Positions 25,889 through 34,826 are shown, counted from the stretch's first letter. The stretch is DNA of 64,000 nt from Prevotellaceae bacterium (GCA_015256945.1 JABZLB010000007.1:24214-88213), one strand, 5' to 3'. Notes: generated by a model not told the origin, from the letters alone. Program-made: numbers and translations.

Positions 25889-27415
25889 CTATGGCATTGC
25901 AATACCCATTTCGGCGGCCTTTTGCCTGAGCAACGCCATCAGTGGTTCGCGTTCGTTGGGCACACGGTTGTCGAGCACGGCATCTTTCAGTGCGGCTTTC
26001 AGCTCGCCCACCTCACGCGAAGGCTTTAAAGAGAACAGTTCCATAATTTCGTTACCATCAATACACGGCTGAAGCTCGCGCTTGTAATCGCGTTCTTTCA
26101 AGTCGGTTATTTTCTCACGAACCAGCCTGAAGTTCTCAAGGAAGCGTGCTTTCTTCACACGATTCTTGCTCGTTATATCGGCTTCGCACAACATCATCAG
26201 GTCATCGATGTCGTCATCAGCGTCATTTACAAGACGACGTACGGCGCTGTCGGTTACCTCATCGTCAGCAATGGCAATGGGACGCATATGCAAATCGACC
26301 AGCTTTTGCACATACTTCATCTTCGTATCCATCGGCAGCTTAAGGCGTCGAAAGATAACAGGAACCATTTTTGCCCCGATAAAGTTATGGTTGTGAAACG
26401 TCCACCCCAGGGCATTGTTCCACCGCTTGCTCCGCGTTTTGCCAATATCGTGCAGCAAGGCCGCCCATCGCAGCCATAGTTTGTGGGCTTCGAGGTGGTC
26501 AATATCGGCCTGTATCTGTATTTTTTCGGCATCATCGTCAGCCGTTTCAAGCCTCTTGTGCAGCTGTTCAAGATGGTTACGCTGGGCATTGCAAACGTTA
26601 TCAAGCACCTCGAGCGTGTGATAGAAGTTGTTTTTGTGTGCCCGTCCATTGCGGGTTTCAACAATATCGAGGTCGGCCAGCTCTGGTAACAGGAGCCGTA
26701 GCAGTCCGCAACGGTGAAGGTCAACAAAGCCGCGACTCGGCTCTTCGGCAAGCATTATCTTGTTTAACTCCTCTTCTACTCGCTCGCCGCTGATTATTTT
26801 TATACGGTCTGCATGGCGTGAAAGCGCATCAAAAGTATTGTCTTCAATATAAAATTTAAGCTGGGTGGCAAATCTTATACAACGTAACATGCGCAGCGGA
26901 TCGTCGCTAAAGGTGATGCTTGGGTCAAGCGGAGTGCATATAATACCGTCTTCAAGGTCGGCGATACCGTTGAAAGGGTCGACCAGCTGGCCAAATCTTT
27001 CACGGTTTAAACATACTGCAAGGGCATTGATTGTGAAGTCGCGGCGGTTCTGATCGTCCTCTAACGTACCGTCTTCAACATGTGGCTTTCGGCTGTCGTG
27101 GCTGTAACTCTCCTTGCGTGCGCCAACAAACTCAATCTCCTGCCCCCGATATTTTACCTGTGCCGTTCCAAAATTACGGAACACCGACAAAACAGCACGT
27201 TTCCCAAGACGCTCTTTAAGCCTCCGGGCTACGCCAATACCGCTGCCCACTACCACCACATCAATGTCGTTAGAAGGGCGTTCAAGGAACAGGTCGCGCA
27301 CGTAGCCGCCCACCACATAGCACTCAAGGCCGAGACTATCAGCGGCTTCAGAAATAGTATGAAAGATGTCTTTATCAAGGAGTTTCGCCAGTTCGGCATC
27401 GCTAAGTAATCGCAT
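25889..27415 (-). CDS. CCA tRNA nucleotidyltransferase / poly(A) polymerase family protein with HD domain
   Basis: A 508-residue class II nucleotidyltransferase. The catalytic head has VVGGYVRDLFLERPSNDIDVVVVG near residue 36 with the metal-binding DxD, then RRDFTINALAV near 125 and the neck helices LRCIRFATQL. An HD hydrolase domain follows (LLHDIGKTRSKRW near 325). The family adds or repairs the CCA end of tRNA; poly(A) polymerase is the alternative. The frame is open to 27460, but a TACCTTTG box at 27449–27456 lies there, so ATG at 27415 is chosen. It is monocistronic. Confidence 0.9.
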   Translation of the reverse strand: MRLLSDAELAKLLDKDIFHTISEAADSLGLECYVVGGYVRDLFLERPSNDIDVVVVGSGIGVARRLKERLGKRAVLSVFRNFGTAQVKYRGQEIEFVGARKESYSHDSRKPHVEDGTLEDDQNRRDFTINALAVCLNRERFGQLVDPFNGIADLEDGIICTPLDPSITFSDDPLRMLRCIRFATQLKFYIEDNTFDALSRHADRIKIISGERVEEELNKIMLAEEPSRGFVDLHRCGLLRLLLPELADLDIVETRNGRAHKNNFYHTLEVLDNVCNAQRNHLEQLHKRLETADDDAEKIQIQADIDHLEAHKLWLRWAALLHDIGKTRSKRWNNALGWTFHNHNFIGAKMVPVIFRRLKLPMDTKMKYVQKLVDLHMRPIAIADDEVTDSAVRRLVNDADDDIDDLMMLCEADITSKNRVKKARFLENFRLVREKITDLKERDYKRELQPCIDGNEIMELFSLKPSREVGELKAALKDAVLDNRVPNEREPLMALLRQKAAEMGIAMP

Positions 27416-27448
27416 GGTATATCCCGTTATATCGTATAAAAGCAACTG

Positions 27449-27456
27449 CAAAGGTA
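27449..27456 (-). promoter_or_regulatory. −7 box for the tRNA nucleotidyltransferase gene
   Basis: TACCTTTG on the minus strand, 34 bases before the chosen start at 27415. Confidence 0.6.
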
Positions 27457-27500
27457 GCAATAAAATATATATACGCTATGACGAATACCGAATTAATTGC

Positions 27501-27508
27501 TATCTTTG
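27501..27508 (+). promoter_or_regulatory. −7 box for the small lipoprotein gene
   Basis: TATCTTTG, 19 bases before the ATG at 27528; divergent from the promoter at 27449. Confidence 0.6.
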
Positions 27509-27527
27509 CACACGTTAAACCACAGTT

Positions 27528-27929
27528 ATGAAACCGTTTTTTTTGCTTTTCACAGCCCTTTTGCTGGCATCGTGCCAGTTCTCGCCCGACGAGCAGGCAG
27601 CCCGGGCCTTACAACGCATCGACTCGCTGTACGCATCGCACAACTATCAGGCCACGCTCAATGCCATACGGCAGCTTCGTGACCAGTACCCCAGAGCCAT
27701 AAAGGCGCGTGAAAAAGCGCTGAAAATATGGCAGGAAGCCTCTTTAAAGATGACCCAACAGGAAATAGGACTTACCGATTCGGCCCTTCAGGCAGTTACC
27801 GCACAGTGGAAAACCGAACAGAATATAGGCCGGCGCAACAGGCTTCGCGCACAAATCGATTCGCTGCAAGTGCGTTACGACGCCCTCTGTGGCACGGTAA
27901 GGGTTATACACAGGAGGCAGAGAGAGTAA
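27528..27929 (+). CDS. Small putative lipoprotein of unknown function
   Basis: A 133-residue protein with a clear lipoprotein signal (LLFTALLLASC; Cys at residue 16). The mature part is almost entirely helical and charged (LQRIDSLYASHNYQATLNAIRQLRDQYPRAIKAREKAL). This resembles one tetratricopeptide-like helix pair and then a coiled-coil stretch to residue ~125. I do not recognise the family. A periplasmic, membrane-anchored scaffold role is only a guess. Its own promoter is present; the next gene also has one. Confidence 0.7.
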   Translation: MKPFFLLFTALLLASCQFSPDEQAARALQRIDSLYASHNYQATLNAIRQLRDQYPRAIKAREKALKIWQEASLKMTQQEIGLTDSALQAVTAQWKTEQNIGRRNRLRAQIDSLQVRYDALCGTVRVIHRRQRE

Positions 27930-27981
27930 TGACAAGCCTGCGAAAGTTACTGCAAAAAAGCACGGATATGAATAAATTTAG

Positions 27982-27989
27982 TAACTTTG
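27982..27989 (+). promoter_or_regulatory. −7 box for the DUF1599 gene
   Basis: TAACTTTG eight bases before ATG at 27998, giving a leader of only a few bases. The box also rules against starts further upstream in the same open frame (27728, 27968). Confidence 0.5.
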
Positions 27990-27997
27990 CAAACAGT

Positions 27998-28552
27998 ATG
28001 GCAGAACAAAATACAGAACAACAGTTCAGAGAGGTGATGGCAGAATGCCGTGACCTGTTTGCCAAGAAGCTGCACGACTATGGTGCTTCATGGCGTATCA
28101 TGCGGCCTTCATCGTTAACCGACCAGCTCTTTATTAAGGCAAAGCGCATCCGTTCGCTCGGCATCTCGGGCCAGTCGCTTGTGGGAGAAGGTATCAGACC
28201 AGAGTTCATCGCCCTGGTTAACTATGGTATCATCGGTTTGATACAGCTCGACATGGAACCTACTACACGTGTAGACATCACGGCCGACGATGCTCTTGCA
28301 CTGTATGATCACCATGCAAATGAGGCCCGAACGCTGATGATGAAGAAGAATCACGATTATGGCGAAGCGTGGAGAGATATGAGAGTGAGCAGCTATACCG
28401 ACTTAATCCTCACCAAGATAGCCAGAATAAAAGAGCTTGAAGACCAGAACGGCCAGGCCATCGTATCGGAAGGCATCGATGCTAATTATCAGGATATTAT
28501 CAATTATGCCGTGTTTGGAGCCATCAGGCTGAAAGAAAATTCGCGGCATTAA
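27998..28552 (+). CDS. DUF1599 protein with internal duplication
   Basis: A 184-residue protein made of two copies of the same ~75-residue unit. Unit one has HDYGASWRIMRPSSLTDQLF near residue 27 and unit two HDYGEAWRDMRVSSYTDLIL near 114; each is followed by KAKRIRSLG or KIARIKELE and a GI..EF/Y..I.NYG/AVFG block. This matches DUF1599, a conserved Bacteroidetes family of unknown function, often considered nucleotide-modifying by fold; no catalytic role can be shown. The start is the ATG just after the promoter box; an ATG at 27968 is an alternative. Confidence 0.8.
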   Translation: MAEQNTEQQFREVMAECRDLFAKKLHDYGASWRIMRPSSLTDQLFIKAKRIRSLGISGQSLVGEGIRPEFIALVNYGIIGLIQLDMEPTTRVDITADDALALYDHHANEARTLMMKKNHDYGEAWRDMRVSSYTDLILTKIARIKELEDQNGQAIVSEGIDANYQDIINYAVFGAIRLKENSRH

Positions 28553-28572
28553 CGAGAAACGCAAGCAGAAGC

Positions 28573-30015
28573 GTGGAACAAAATACAGCAAACAACAACA
28601 TAACGCCACCGGCTGCCTGTTGTAAACACGACATGGCAGGCCCGTTAACGCTGAAACAAAGGCTCGGCAGGTACGGGGTAAACCTTTGTCGTCTGGTGCT
28701 CGGTATGGTGTTTGTATTCTCAGGTTTCGTCAAAGCCATCGACCCTTTAGGCACGCAATACAAGATTCAGGAGTACTTAGCGGCCATAGGTTTGGGCGGC
28801 ATGATACCCGATTTGCTGACACTGGGCACATCGATTGCGTTGTCGGCGGTAGAGTTCTGCCTCGGAATTTTTGTGCTTTTTGCCATTCGTCGCAGACTCT
28901 GTGCGAAAATCATGCTGGTATTTATGGGTGGCATGACGCTGATAAGCCTTTGGTTAGCCCTGTTCAATCCGGTGACCGACTGTGGCTGTTTCGGCGATGC
29001 CGTCAGGCTTTCAAATCAGCAGACACTGATAAAAGACCTGATATTGATGGTGCCTGCCATCGTTTTGTGGCGATGGCCATTGAAGATGTACAGGTTCATA
29101 TCGAGGTCCAGCCAGTGGATAGCCATCAATTTTACCATCCTTTTTATATTGATAACAAGCCTCTACTGCCTGTATAAGCTGCCCGTTTTTGATTTCAGGC
29201 CCTACCATGTAGGCGCAGATATAAAGAAAGGTATGCAAATACCGGAAGGCGCTGAGCAGCCTAAGTTTGTTACTTCATTCCTTATGGAGAAGAACGGTGT
29301 GCGCAAAGAGTTCAGCCTTGACAATTATCCCGACTCGACATGGCAGTTTATTGACTCAAAGACAACGCAAATATCGGAAGGCTATGTGCCTCCAATTCAC
29401 GACTTTTCCATACAGGCATCCGAAGGCGATGACATCACAGACAGCGTGCTTTCACGACGCGGTTATACGTTCCTGCTGATTTCACCGAATCTGGATAAGG
29501 CCGATGACGGCGACTTTGGAGCCATAGATGCGCTGTACGAATACGCCAGAGAACAGGGCGTTCCATTCTATTGTCTTACCGCCTCAACAGAAGAAGCCAT
29601 CAGGCATTGGGAAGATATTACGGGCGCAGAATATCCATTTTATATCACCGATGAAACGACGTTGAAGACCATTATCCGCAGTAATCCCGGACTGTTATTG
29701 CTGAAAAACGGCGTGGTGATAGGCAAATGGAGCCACAACGACCTGCCAGCGGCCGATGATTTACAAGGTCCGCTGGAGAAAACAACGATAGGACGGATGC
29801 CTGATGACAGCGTAGGAAAGACAATTACACAGGTTTTACTGTGGTTCTTCCTGCCGCTGATACTGCTCACTTTCGCCGATCGCACATGGGCATGGAGCAA
29901 GTATGTAAGACTGAAAATAAAGCAAGAGAAGCAGTTTATTGAAGAAAAAACCGAACAAATAGAAAATACATCCAACAAAATTATATCAACTTTTAAAAAA
30001 GAAAAGAACAAATGA
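28573..30015 (+). CDS. BT_3928-type membrane protein with MauE/DoxX-like domain
   Basis: A 480-residue membrane protein. The first ~200 residues hold about five helices and resemble MauE/DoxX (LVLGMVFVFSGFVKAIDPLGT near 40; DCGCFGDA near 140 with a Cys pair). The periplasmic middle (about 215–410) has a thioredoxin-like layout without a CxxC (RRGYTFLLISPNL, PGLLLLKNGVVIGKW). A last helix precedes a basic coiled tail. Similar proteins in Bacteroides are annotated as the BT_3928 family, with proposed redox links that are unproven. The frame begins with GTG at 28573; ATG at 28633 (MAGPLTLKQ) is an alternative. It overlaps tpiA by four bases. Confidence 0.75.
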   Translation: MEQNTANNNITPPAACCKHDMAGPLTLKQRLGRYGVNLCRLVLGMVFVFSGFVKAIDPLGTQYKIQEYLAAIGLGGMIPDLLTLGTSIALSAVEFCLGIFVLFAIRRRLCAKIMLVFMGGMTLISLWLALFNPVTDCGCFGDAVRLSNQQTLIKDLILMVPAIVLWRWPLKMYRFISRSSQWIAINFTILFILITSLYCLYKLPVFDFRPYHVGADIKKGMQIPEGAEQPKFVTSFLMEKNGVRKEFSLDNYPDSTWQFIDSKTTQISEGYVPPIHDFSIQASEGDDITDSVLSRRGYTFLLISPNLDKADDGDFGAIDALYEYAREQGVPFYCLTASTEEAIRHWEDITGAEYPFYITDETTLKTIIRSNPGLLLLKNGVVIGKWSHNDLPAADDLQGPLEKTTIGRMPDDSVGKTITQVLLWFFLPLILLTFADRTWAWSKYVRLKIKQEKQFIEEKTEQIENTSNKIISTFKKEKNK

Positions 30016-30773
30016 GAAAGAAAATTGTTGCAGGAAACTGGAAGATGAACGAAAACCTGCAGGAGGGTGTAGCCCTCGCAAAGGAGATCAATGAAGCGTT
30101 AAAGGCCGACAAACCCAATTGTGACGTTGTAATTTGCACGCCATTTATCCACCTCGCAAGCGTGGCATCGGTACTCGATGAAAGCGTGGTTAAGCTGGGT
30201 GCAGAGAACTGTGCCGACAAGGAAAAAGGCGCATTCACAGGCGAAGTTTCCGCAGCCATGGTTAAATCAACGGGTGCACAGTATGTCATTCTTGGACATT
30301 CAGAGCGCCGTCAGTATTATAACGAGACTGCAGAAATACTGAAAGAGAAGGTAAAACTGGCGCTGGCCAACGGTCTTAAAATCATTTTCTGCTGTGGAGA
30401 AACCCTGGAAGAGCGCGAATCAAACAGGCAAAACGAAGTAGTTAAGGCTGAACTCGATGGCTCTGTATTCAATCTTTCTGCCGACGAATGGAAAAATATT
30501 GTGCTCGCTTACGAGCCAATCTGGGCTATTGGCACGGGTAAAACCGCTACCTCTGAGCAAGCAGAGGAGATGCTTGCTTACATTCGCTCTATCGTTGCAG
30601 AGAAGTATGGCAAGGACGTTGCTGAAGAAACATCCATCCTTTATGGTGGTTCTTGCAAGGCAAGCAATGCTCCTGAACTGTTCTCTAAGCCGAATATCGA
30701 TGGCGGTTTAATCGGTGGTGCTTCATTAAAGTGTGCTGATTTCAAGGGCATTATTGACGCCTGGAAGAAATAA
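30012..30773 (+). CDS. tpiA: Triosephosphate isomerase
   Basis: TpiA interconverts dihydroxyacetone phosphate and glyceraldehyde 3-phosphate. The 253-residue protein has the full active site: the Lys of VAGNWKMN near residue 12, the His of ILGHSERRQYY near 97 and the Glu of AYEPIWAIGTGKTAT near 170, then GGSCKASN and GGLIGGASL for phosphate binding. Its ATG lies in an ATGA overlap with the stop codon of the preceding membrane-protein gene, so the two are translated together. Confidence 0.98.
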   Translation: MRKKIVAGNWKMNENLQEGVALAKEINEALKADKPNCDVVICTPFIHLASVASVLDESVVKLGAENCADKEKGAFTGEVSAAMVKSTGAQYVILGHSERRQYYNETAEILKEKVKLALANGLKIIFCCGETLEERESNRQNEVVKAELDGSVFNLSADEWKNIVLAYEPIWAIGTGKTATSEQAEEMLAYIRSIVAEKYGKDVAEETSILYGGSCKASNAPELFSKPNIDGGLIGGASLKCADFKGIIDAWKK

Positions 30774-30787
30774 TACTGTATAATTGC

Positions 30788-30835
30788 CGGCCCCCGGGTA
30801 CGCCATCATCATGTAACGGTGATGCCCCGGGGCCG
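30788..30835 (+). terminator. tpiA terminator
   Basis: A long GC-rich hairpin: CGGCCCC-CGGG (30788–30798) pairs with 30825–30835 around one mismatch, and an inner CATCATC/GGTGATG stem closes the loop. T-rich sequence follows. Confidence 0.75.
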
Positions 30836-30848
30836 ACTTTCTGATCAT

Positions 30849-30914
30849 ATCATTATTCTATTTAGATAATACCATTATCCTATTTAGATAATATCATTAC
30901 TCTATTTAATTGAT
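30849..30914. repeat. Three-unit tandem array with exact 22-bp period
   Basis: Units start at 30849, 30871 and 30893, exactly 22 bp apart, built on ATCATTATTCTATTTAGAT. The last unit ends two bases before the ATG of the SPOR gene. Sequence is unrelated to the other 22-bp arrays. Confidence 0.85.
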
Positions 30915-30916
30915 TT

Positions 30917-31675
30917 ATGAAAAGATTTGTCCTTTTCTTTGCATCCGTTCTTTGTATTATCATGACGGCTCATGCACAGACTTATACCGAACACGTGCAA
31001 CAACGGCAGCGCGGTAAGGGCACCGTTACCATTACACAAAGCAAGGAAATTGACGATATTGTGAACGGAACAGTCACCGTTAACACTGAAAAAACAACCA
31101 CCCCACTACGCAAGCCTGACGCTGTTACGACAGGTAAGAAACCACAACAGCCCCAAACCACAACACGTCCACAACAGCAGGACGACAGGAAAACAACACG
31201 AAAGGATACAGACAAGACCGTTCGCGAACCCGAAAAAGCCCCACGAGATAAAGCTCGTGAGACACAAAAAGACGAAAATAAGAAAGCCAACGACGAGCCT
31301 CGAAAGGCCGATGACAACAAACATACAGAAGCAAACCGTACACAACAGGACGACGACAACGAGTTTTCCATACCTACTGTGGACATGCGTAAGAAGGTAA
31401 TGCGCCACAGTTACAAGGTAACGGGCTACCGTGTACAGGCTTTTGCCGGTGGCAATACACGCAACGACAAGAACCGTGCCCAGCAAATCGGCAATGCAAT
31501 TAAAATGAATTTCCCCGACCAGCCGGTGTATGTCCACTTCTATTCTCCCCGTTGGATTTGCCGTGTAGGCAATTTTCGCTCATTGCCAGAGGCTGAACGT
31601 ATGCTGAAAGAGGTCAAAGCCATGGGCTATCACTCGGCTACAATAGTAAAGGGTAAGATTTCAGTGATGTATTAA
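30917..31675 (+). CDS. SPOR-domain secreted protein
   Basis: A 252-residue exported protein. A signal peptide (FVLFFASVLCIIMTAHA) is followed by a long low-complexity Lys/Asp/Thr/Gln-rich linker (about 50–150, many KDTDK and ARETQKDE-like repeats) and a C-terminal SPOR domain (YRVQAFAGGNTRNDKNRAQQ near 173, then ICRVGNFRSLPEAERML). SPOR domains bind denuded glycan strands at the septum. A division-associated envelope role is therefore likely. Confidence 0.85.
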   Translation: MKRFVLFFASVLCIIMTAHAQTYTEHVQQRQRGKGTVTITQSKEIDDIVNGTVTVNTEKTTTPLRKPDAVTTGKKPQQPQTTTRPQQQDDRKTTRKDTDKTVREPEKAPRDKARETQKDENKKANDEPRKADDNKHTEANRTQQDDDNEFSIPTVDMRKKVMRHSYKVTGYRVQAFAGGNTRNDKNRAQQIGNAIKMNFPDQPVYVHFYSPRWICRVGNFRSLPEAERMLKEVKAMGYHSATIVKGKISVMY

Positions 31676-31810
31676 TACGGTGTCGTTTCTGCGCGATTAT
31701 CATTTTGTAGACGCACGAAAACGATGCCATCACGGCACGAATACAACGCCAGCCATATATTATTAAGGTATTCATACCACAATAATACAACAAAATTACA
31801 ATACGATTAT

Positions 31811-32404
31811 ATGAATCCGGAAACAGAATTCAGAAACGGTCTTGATGAGATGGCATCGCATTATCGCGCCATCCTCGACCTTATCGGTGAAGCTCCCGAG
31901 CGTGAAGGACTGCTCAAAACGCCGATGCGTGTAGCAAAAGCCATGCAAATTCTGACACGTGGCTACACACAAGACCCGCACAAAGTGCTTACAGACGCCC
32001 TGTTTGAGGAAAAATACGACCAGATGGTAATTGTTAAAGACATCGACTTTTTTTCGATGTGTGAACACCATTTGCTCCCTTTCTACGGCAAAGCACATGT
32101 GGCTTACATTCCCGACGGGCACATAACGGGTCTCAGTAAGGTTGCACGCGTCGTCGATATATTCTCTCATCGTTTGCAGGTTCAGGAACGACTGACACAA
32201 CAAATCAAGGATTGCATCAACGATACACTAAAGCCTCAGGGCGTAATGGTGGTGTTGGAGGCCAAGCATATGTGCATGCAGATGCGCGGTGTAGAGAAGC
32301 AAAACAGCATCACTACGACGAGCGCGTACAGCGGTGTCTTCGATTCGGCCAAGGTTCGTGAGGAGTTTATGAGTCTGCTCAGGGGAGAATCGAAGCGCAT
32401 TTAA
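31811..32404 (+). CDS. folE: GTP cyclohydrolase I
   Basis: FolE converts GTP to 7,8-dihydroneopterin triphosphate, the first step of folate (and queuosine precursor) synthesis. The 197-residue protein has the zinc ligands in FFSMCEHHLLPF near residue 79 and KHMCMQMRGV near 152, and the catalytic HxxGLSKVARVVD and RLQVQERLT blocks. The frame is open back to 31724, but the ATG at 31811 (MNPETEFRNG) gives the usual family length. folK and queA elsewhere in the window act in connected pathways. Confidence 0.96.
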   Translation: MNPETEFRNGLDEMASHYRAILDLIGEAPEREGLLKTPMRVAKAMQILTRGYTQDPHKVLTDALFEEKYDQMVIVKDIDFFSMCEHHLLPFYGKAHVAYIPDGHITGLSKVARVVDIFSHRLQVQERLTQQIKDCINDTLKPQGVMVVLEAKHMCMQMRGVEKQNSITTTSAYSGVFDSAKVREEFMSLLRGESKRI

Positions 32405-32450
32405 AGTGCTAGCATATTAATTTGACTGTACAATAACAACCTCTCTAAAG

Positions 32451-32458
32451 TATATTTG
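32451..32458 (+). promoter_or_regulatory. Possible −7 box upstream of xth
   Basis: TATATTTG, about 200 bases before the xth start, so a long leader would result. I see no gene in 32405–32654. Confidence 0.3.
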
Positions 32459-32654
32459 TACGAAAACCAAAACGCCCTTGCCATAACATAAAAAAAGGAA
32501 GACAAGAGCTTTAAAACAGAATTTTGGACAGCGCACATGCTTATCCAGAATAGTTTACAAAAGTTTTGCACGAAAATCAAACACCAATTTAACGAGTATT
32601 TCGCTACAAATACAGTTTCTTCAAAGAGTTTTTCCAACCGATTTACATCAGAAT

Positions 32655-33458
32655 ATGAAGTTCATTTCATGGAATGTCAACGGCCTTCGCGCTTGTGTCA
32701 AGGTAAAAACTGACGACGAAGGCAACGTAACCAGCAAGGGATTTGAAGCCTATTTCAACGATTTAAATGCCGATTTCTTCTGTCTTCAGGAGACGAAGAT
32801 GCAGGAAGGTCAGCTCGATTTGCAGTTTGACGGCTATCGTTCGTATTGGAATTACGCCGACAAAAAAGGCTATTCGGGCACGGCTATCTATGCCAGGCAC
32901 GAGCCTTTGTCGGTAAAATACGGCATGGATATGGACGAACACGACCACGAAGGCCGCGTCATTACGCTCGAATATGACAAGTTTTTCCTCGTCACTGTGT
33001 ACACACCCAACTCGCAGGATGCCGAAGTAAAAGGCGGAAAACCCCGCCGTCTGCCCTACCGTATGCAATGGGAGGACGACTTCAGGGCTTATCTTCTTTC
33101 GCTCGATAAGGTTAAACCCGTCATCGTTTGCGGAGACATGAATGTGGCTCACAACGAAATCGACCTGAAAAACCCCAGGACAAACCGCAACAATGCAGGC
33201 TTTACCGACGAGGAACGCGAAAAGATGACCGAACTTCTCAACAGTGGTTTCATCGATACTTTCCGCCAGTTACATCCCGAAGACGTCACATACAGCTGGT
33301 GGAGCTATCGTTTTCGCAGTCGCGAAAAGAACGCAGGATGGCGCATTGACTATTTTATTGCATCCGAACGACTGCTGCCTTCCATCTCGTCGGCAAGCAT
33401 ACACACCGAAATTTACGGCAGCGACCATTGCCCTGTGGAGGTAGATATTGACCTGTAA
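32655..33458 (+). CDS. xth: Exodeoxyribonuclease III
   Basis: A 267-residue AP endonuclease/3'-5' exonuclease used in base-excision repair. Catalytic motifs run in order: WNVNGLRA near residue 6, the metal-binding Glu of LQETKMQEGQ near 42, YTPNSQD near 117, CGDMNVAHNEID near 158, RIDYF near 230 and SDHCPVEVDI at the end. It would act after glycosylases such as the GNAT–Tag protein at 17148, though the genes are not linked. Confidence 0.96.
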   Translation: MKFISWNVNGLRACVKVKTDDEGNVTSKGFEAYFNDLNADFFCLQETKMQEGQLDLQFDGYRSYWNYADKKGYSGTAIYARHEPLSVKYGMDMDEHDHEGRVITLEYDKFFLVTVYTPNSQDAEVKGGKPRRLPYRMQWEDDFRAYLLSLDKVKPVIVCGDMNVAHNEIDLKNPRTNRNNAGFTDEEREKMTELLNSGFIDTFRQLHPEDVTYSWWSYRFRSREKNAGWRIDYFIASERLLPSISSASIHTEIYGSDHCPVEVDIDL

Positions 33459-33685
33459 ACAACGCTGAAGGAACACCATAAAAGTACCATCCGCCGACAA
33501 TAACATATTTGTTGCAGCAGGATACAGACACTGATCATAGGCCGTAACACGCCTATACCGCTTGCTATACATGCCAACACCACAGGCTTAATGTGGCAGC
33601 AGCCACAGCACAATGCGGTAACGTATGCGGCGCTACCTGCCTGTGCATACAGCTCTACACGCTTAAACAGGCTCCATAAAAACAT
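33459..33685. other. Gene-free stretch after xth
   Basis: No convincing gene. A minus-strand open frame (to 33763) runs through it and encodes a Cys-rich hydrophobic segment, but it also crosses the terminator at 33686 and the end of xth; it may be a decayed gene or chance. Confidence 0.4.
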
Positions 33686-33721
33686 AAACGGGATAAGCAT
33701 ACCCTGATGCTTATCCCGTTT
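33686..33721. terminator. Bidirectional terminator, xth / YwqK-like gene
   Basis: Perfect 15-bp stem (33686–33700 with 33707–33721, core ACGGGATAAGCAT) and the loop ACCCTG, with a T-run after it. Confidence 0.8.
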
Positions 33722-33798
33722 TCTATTGTTATCAACTAAAAAGGTCTGCATTCTCACGAACACAGACCGACGATTTTCTTATGAGAAAAAAATAGTAT

Positions 33799-34311
33799 TT
33801 ATTGTAAGAGAGATGCTATTTCGCTTACGGGACGCCTTTCCTGGCTGCCGTCCTGGCGTGTAATCATAAAGTAATCGTATACCGAACGGCCTTGCTTATA
33901 AACAACAACGGCTACACCTCCATCCCTCATCTGAAGCGTAAAATAGCCGTTTCGCTTGCCGTCAACATACTTACCGCGCAGCTTTTCACGCCCATTGACG
34001 TAATAAGTAGTCACTTCTCCGTTGAGAACGGTATTGTTATCGTTGTTCAAATCAATAAAGTTGTAGCCGCCTTCAGCACGCAGGGTTCCGTCCATATAAA
34101 AGTCCTGAAACACGTCTTCCTTTGTCATACCGTTGCCTTGCACCTTTAACAGCCTGTAATAACCGGCCTCGTCCGAACTGTTTACGCGCTGATGGTTTGC
34201 ACCATAAAACAACGTATCGGCAACCACTACGGCATTTTCACTAACACGTGTACGGCCAAAGCCTGAAACGGTTAACAACAACATCATGCTAACTAAAACT
34301 ATCTTCTTCAT
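33799..34311 (-). CDS. Secreted protein with YwqK/MORN-like segment
   Basis: A 170-residue exported protein with signal peptide LVSMMLLLTVSGFG. The mature part has short beta-hairpin repeats of the MORN/YwqK type (FYMDGTLRAEGGYN near 70, NGEVTTYYVNGREKLRGKYVDGK near 97, NGYFTLQMRDG near 121). Such repeats usually mediate protein contacts; no enzymatic role can be proposed. It is monocistronic with a TATATTTG box 44 bases upstream. Confidence 0.7.
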   Translation of the reverse strand: MKKIVLVSMMLLLTVSGFGRTRVSENAVVVADTLFYGANHQRVNSSDEAGYYRLLKVQGNGMTKEDVFQDFYMDGTLRAEGGYNFIDLNNDNNTVLNGEVTTYYVNGREKLRGKYVDGKRNGYFTLQMRDGGVAVVVYKQGRSVYDYFMITRQDGSQERRPVSEIASLLQ

Positions 34312-34354
34312 TTTTTAAAAGCTTAAGAGTTATATTTATTCTTGTTTTATGTCA

Positions 34355-34362
34355 CAAATATA
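34355..34362 (-). promoter_or_regulatory. −7 box for the YwqK-like gene
   Basis: TATATTTG on the minus strand; leader about 38 bases. Confidence 0.5.
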
Positions 34363-34651
34363 GATAAAACTTATCAAAGGTTGTTCAGATTTTAACGTTA
34401 TTTTATCATTATTTTTCATCAAAAAATAAACTGTAATCCATTGCCTCACTTTTGATATGAAATTATAATAAAACCGTCCGTTATCTTACACTTTGCAAAA
34501 CGCGTTGGCTAAAAACAACGACAACCAAGGTGTATTACTTACATTATGCTACTTTTATACTATAAACCATCCCATGCAAAAAGACATAAAAACAGAGAAA
34601 TTGAAATATAATTACAATCAATGTGTAAAATATTTTGATTTTGTTGTCAAC

Positions 34652-34665
34652 TTGATTTAAATCAA
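34652..34665. promoter_or_regulatory. Perfect FNR/CRP-type palindrome
   Basis: TTGATTTAAATCAA is a perfect 14-bp palindrome and matches the FNR-family consensus TTGAT-N4-ATCAA exactly. It lies in the 515-bp gene-free stretch 34312–34826. The only gene it could control on the minus strand starts 340 bases away. Apart from this, the −7 box at 34355 and the terminator at 34696, I see nothing in the stretch. Confidence 0.4.
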
Positions 34666-34695
34666 TTTACTTTACTGTCACTTTGTAAATCAAAC

Positions 34696-34730
34696 GTGCC
34701 CGTTTTGTCACAATTCGACAAAACGGGCAC
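34696..34730 (-). terminator. Terminator of the TonB-C-like gene
   Basis: Perfect 14-bp stem GTGCCCGTTTTGTC/GACAAAACGGGCAC with a seven-base loop, about 95 bases past the stop at 34827. Confidence 0.7.
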
Positions 34731-34826
34731 CATTATTTTATGATGTACATGAAACTGTGTTTAAACCATCAGCAAATATCACTTCATACACCAGCTCATA
34801 CAACGCTATTCATCCGGCAACGCCCA

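Noticed and set aside
27728..27997. N-terminal extension of the DUF1599 protein
   Set aside because: It overlaps the lipoprotein gene in another frame and contains the TAACTTTG promoter box of the DUF1599 gene.
32401..32637. 78-codon minus-strand open frame between folE and xth
   Set aside because: No recognisable domain, an odd aromatic/Cys-rich composition, and no promoter match; it overlaps the end of folE.
33413..33763. 116-codon minus-strand frame with a Cys-rich hydrophobic stretch
   Set aside because: It runs through a strong bidirectional terminator and into the end of xth; at most a decayed remnant.
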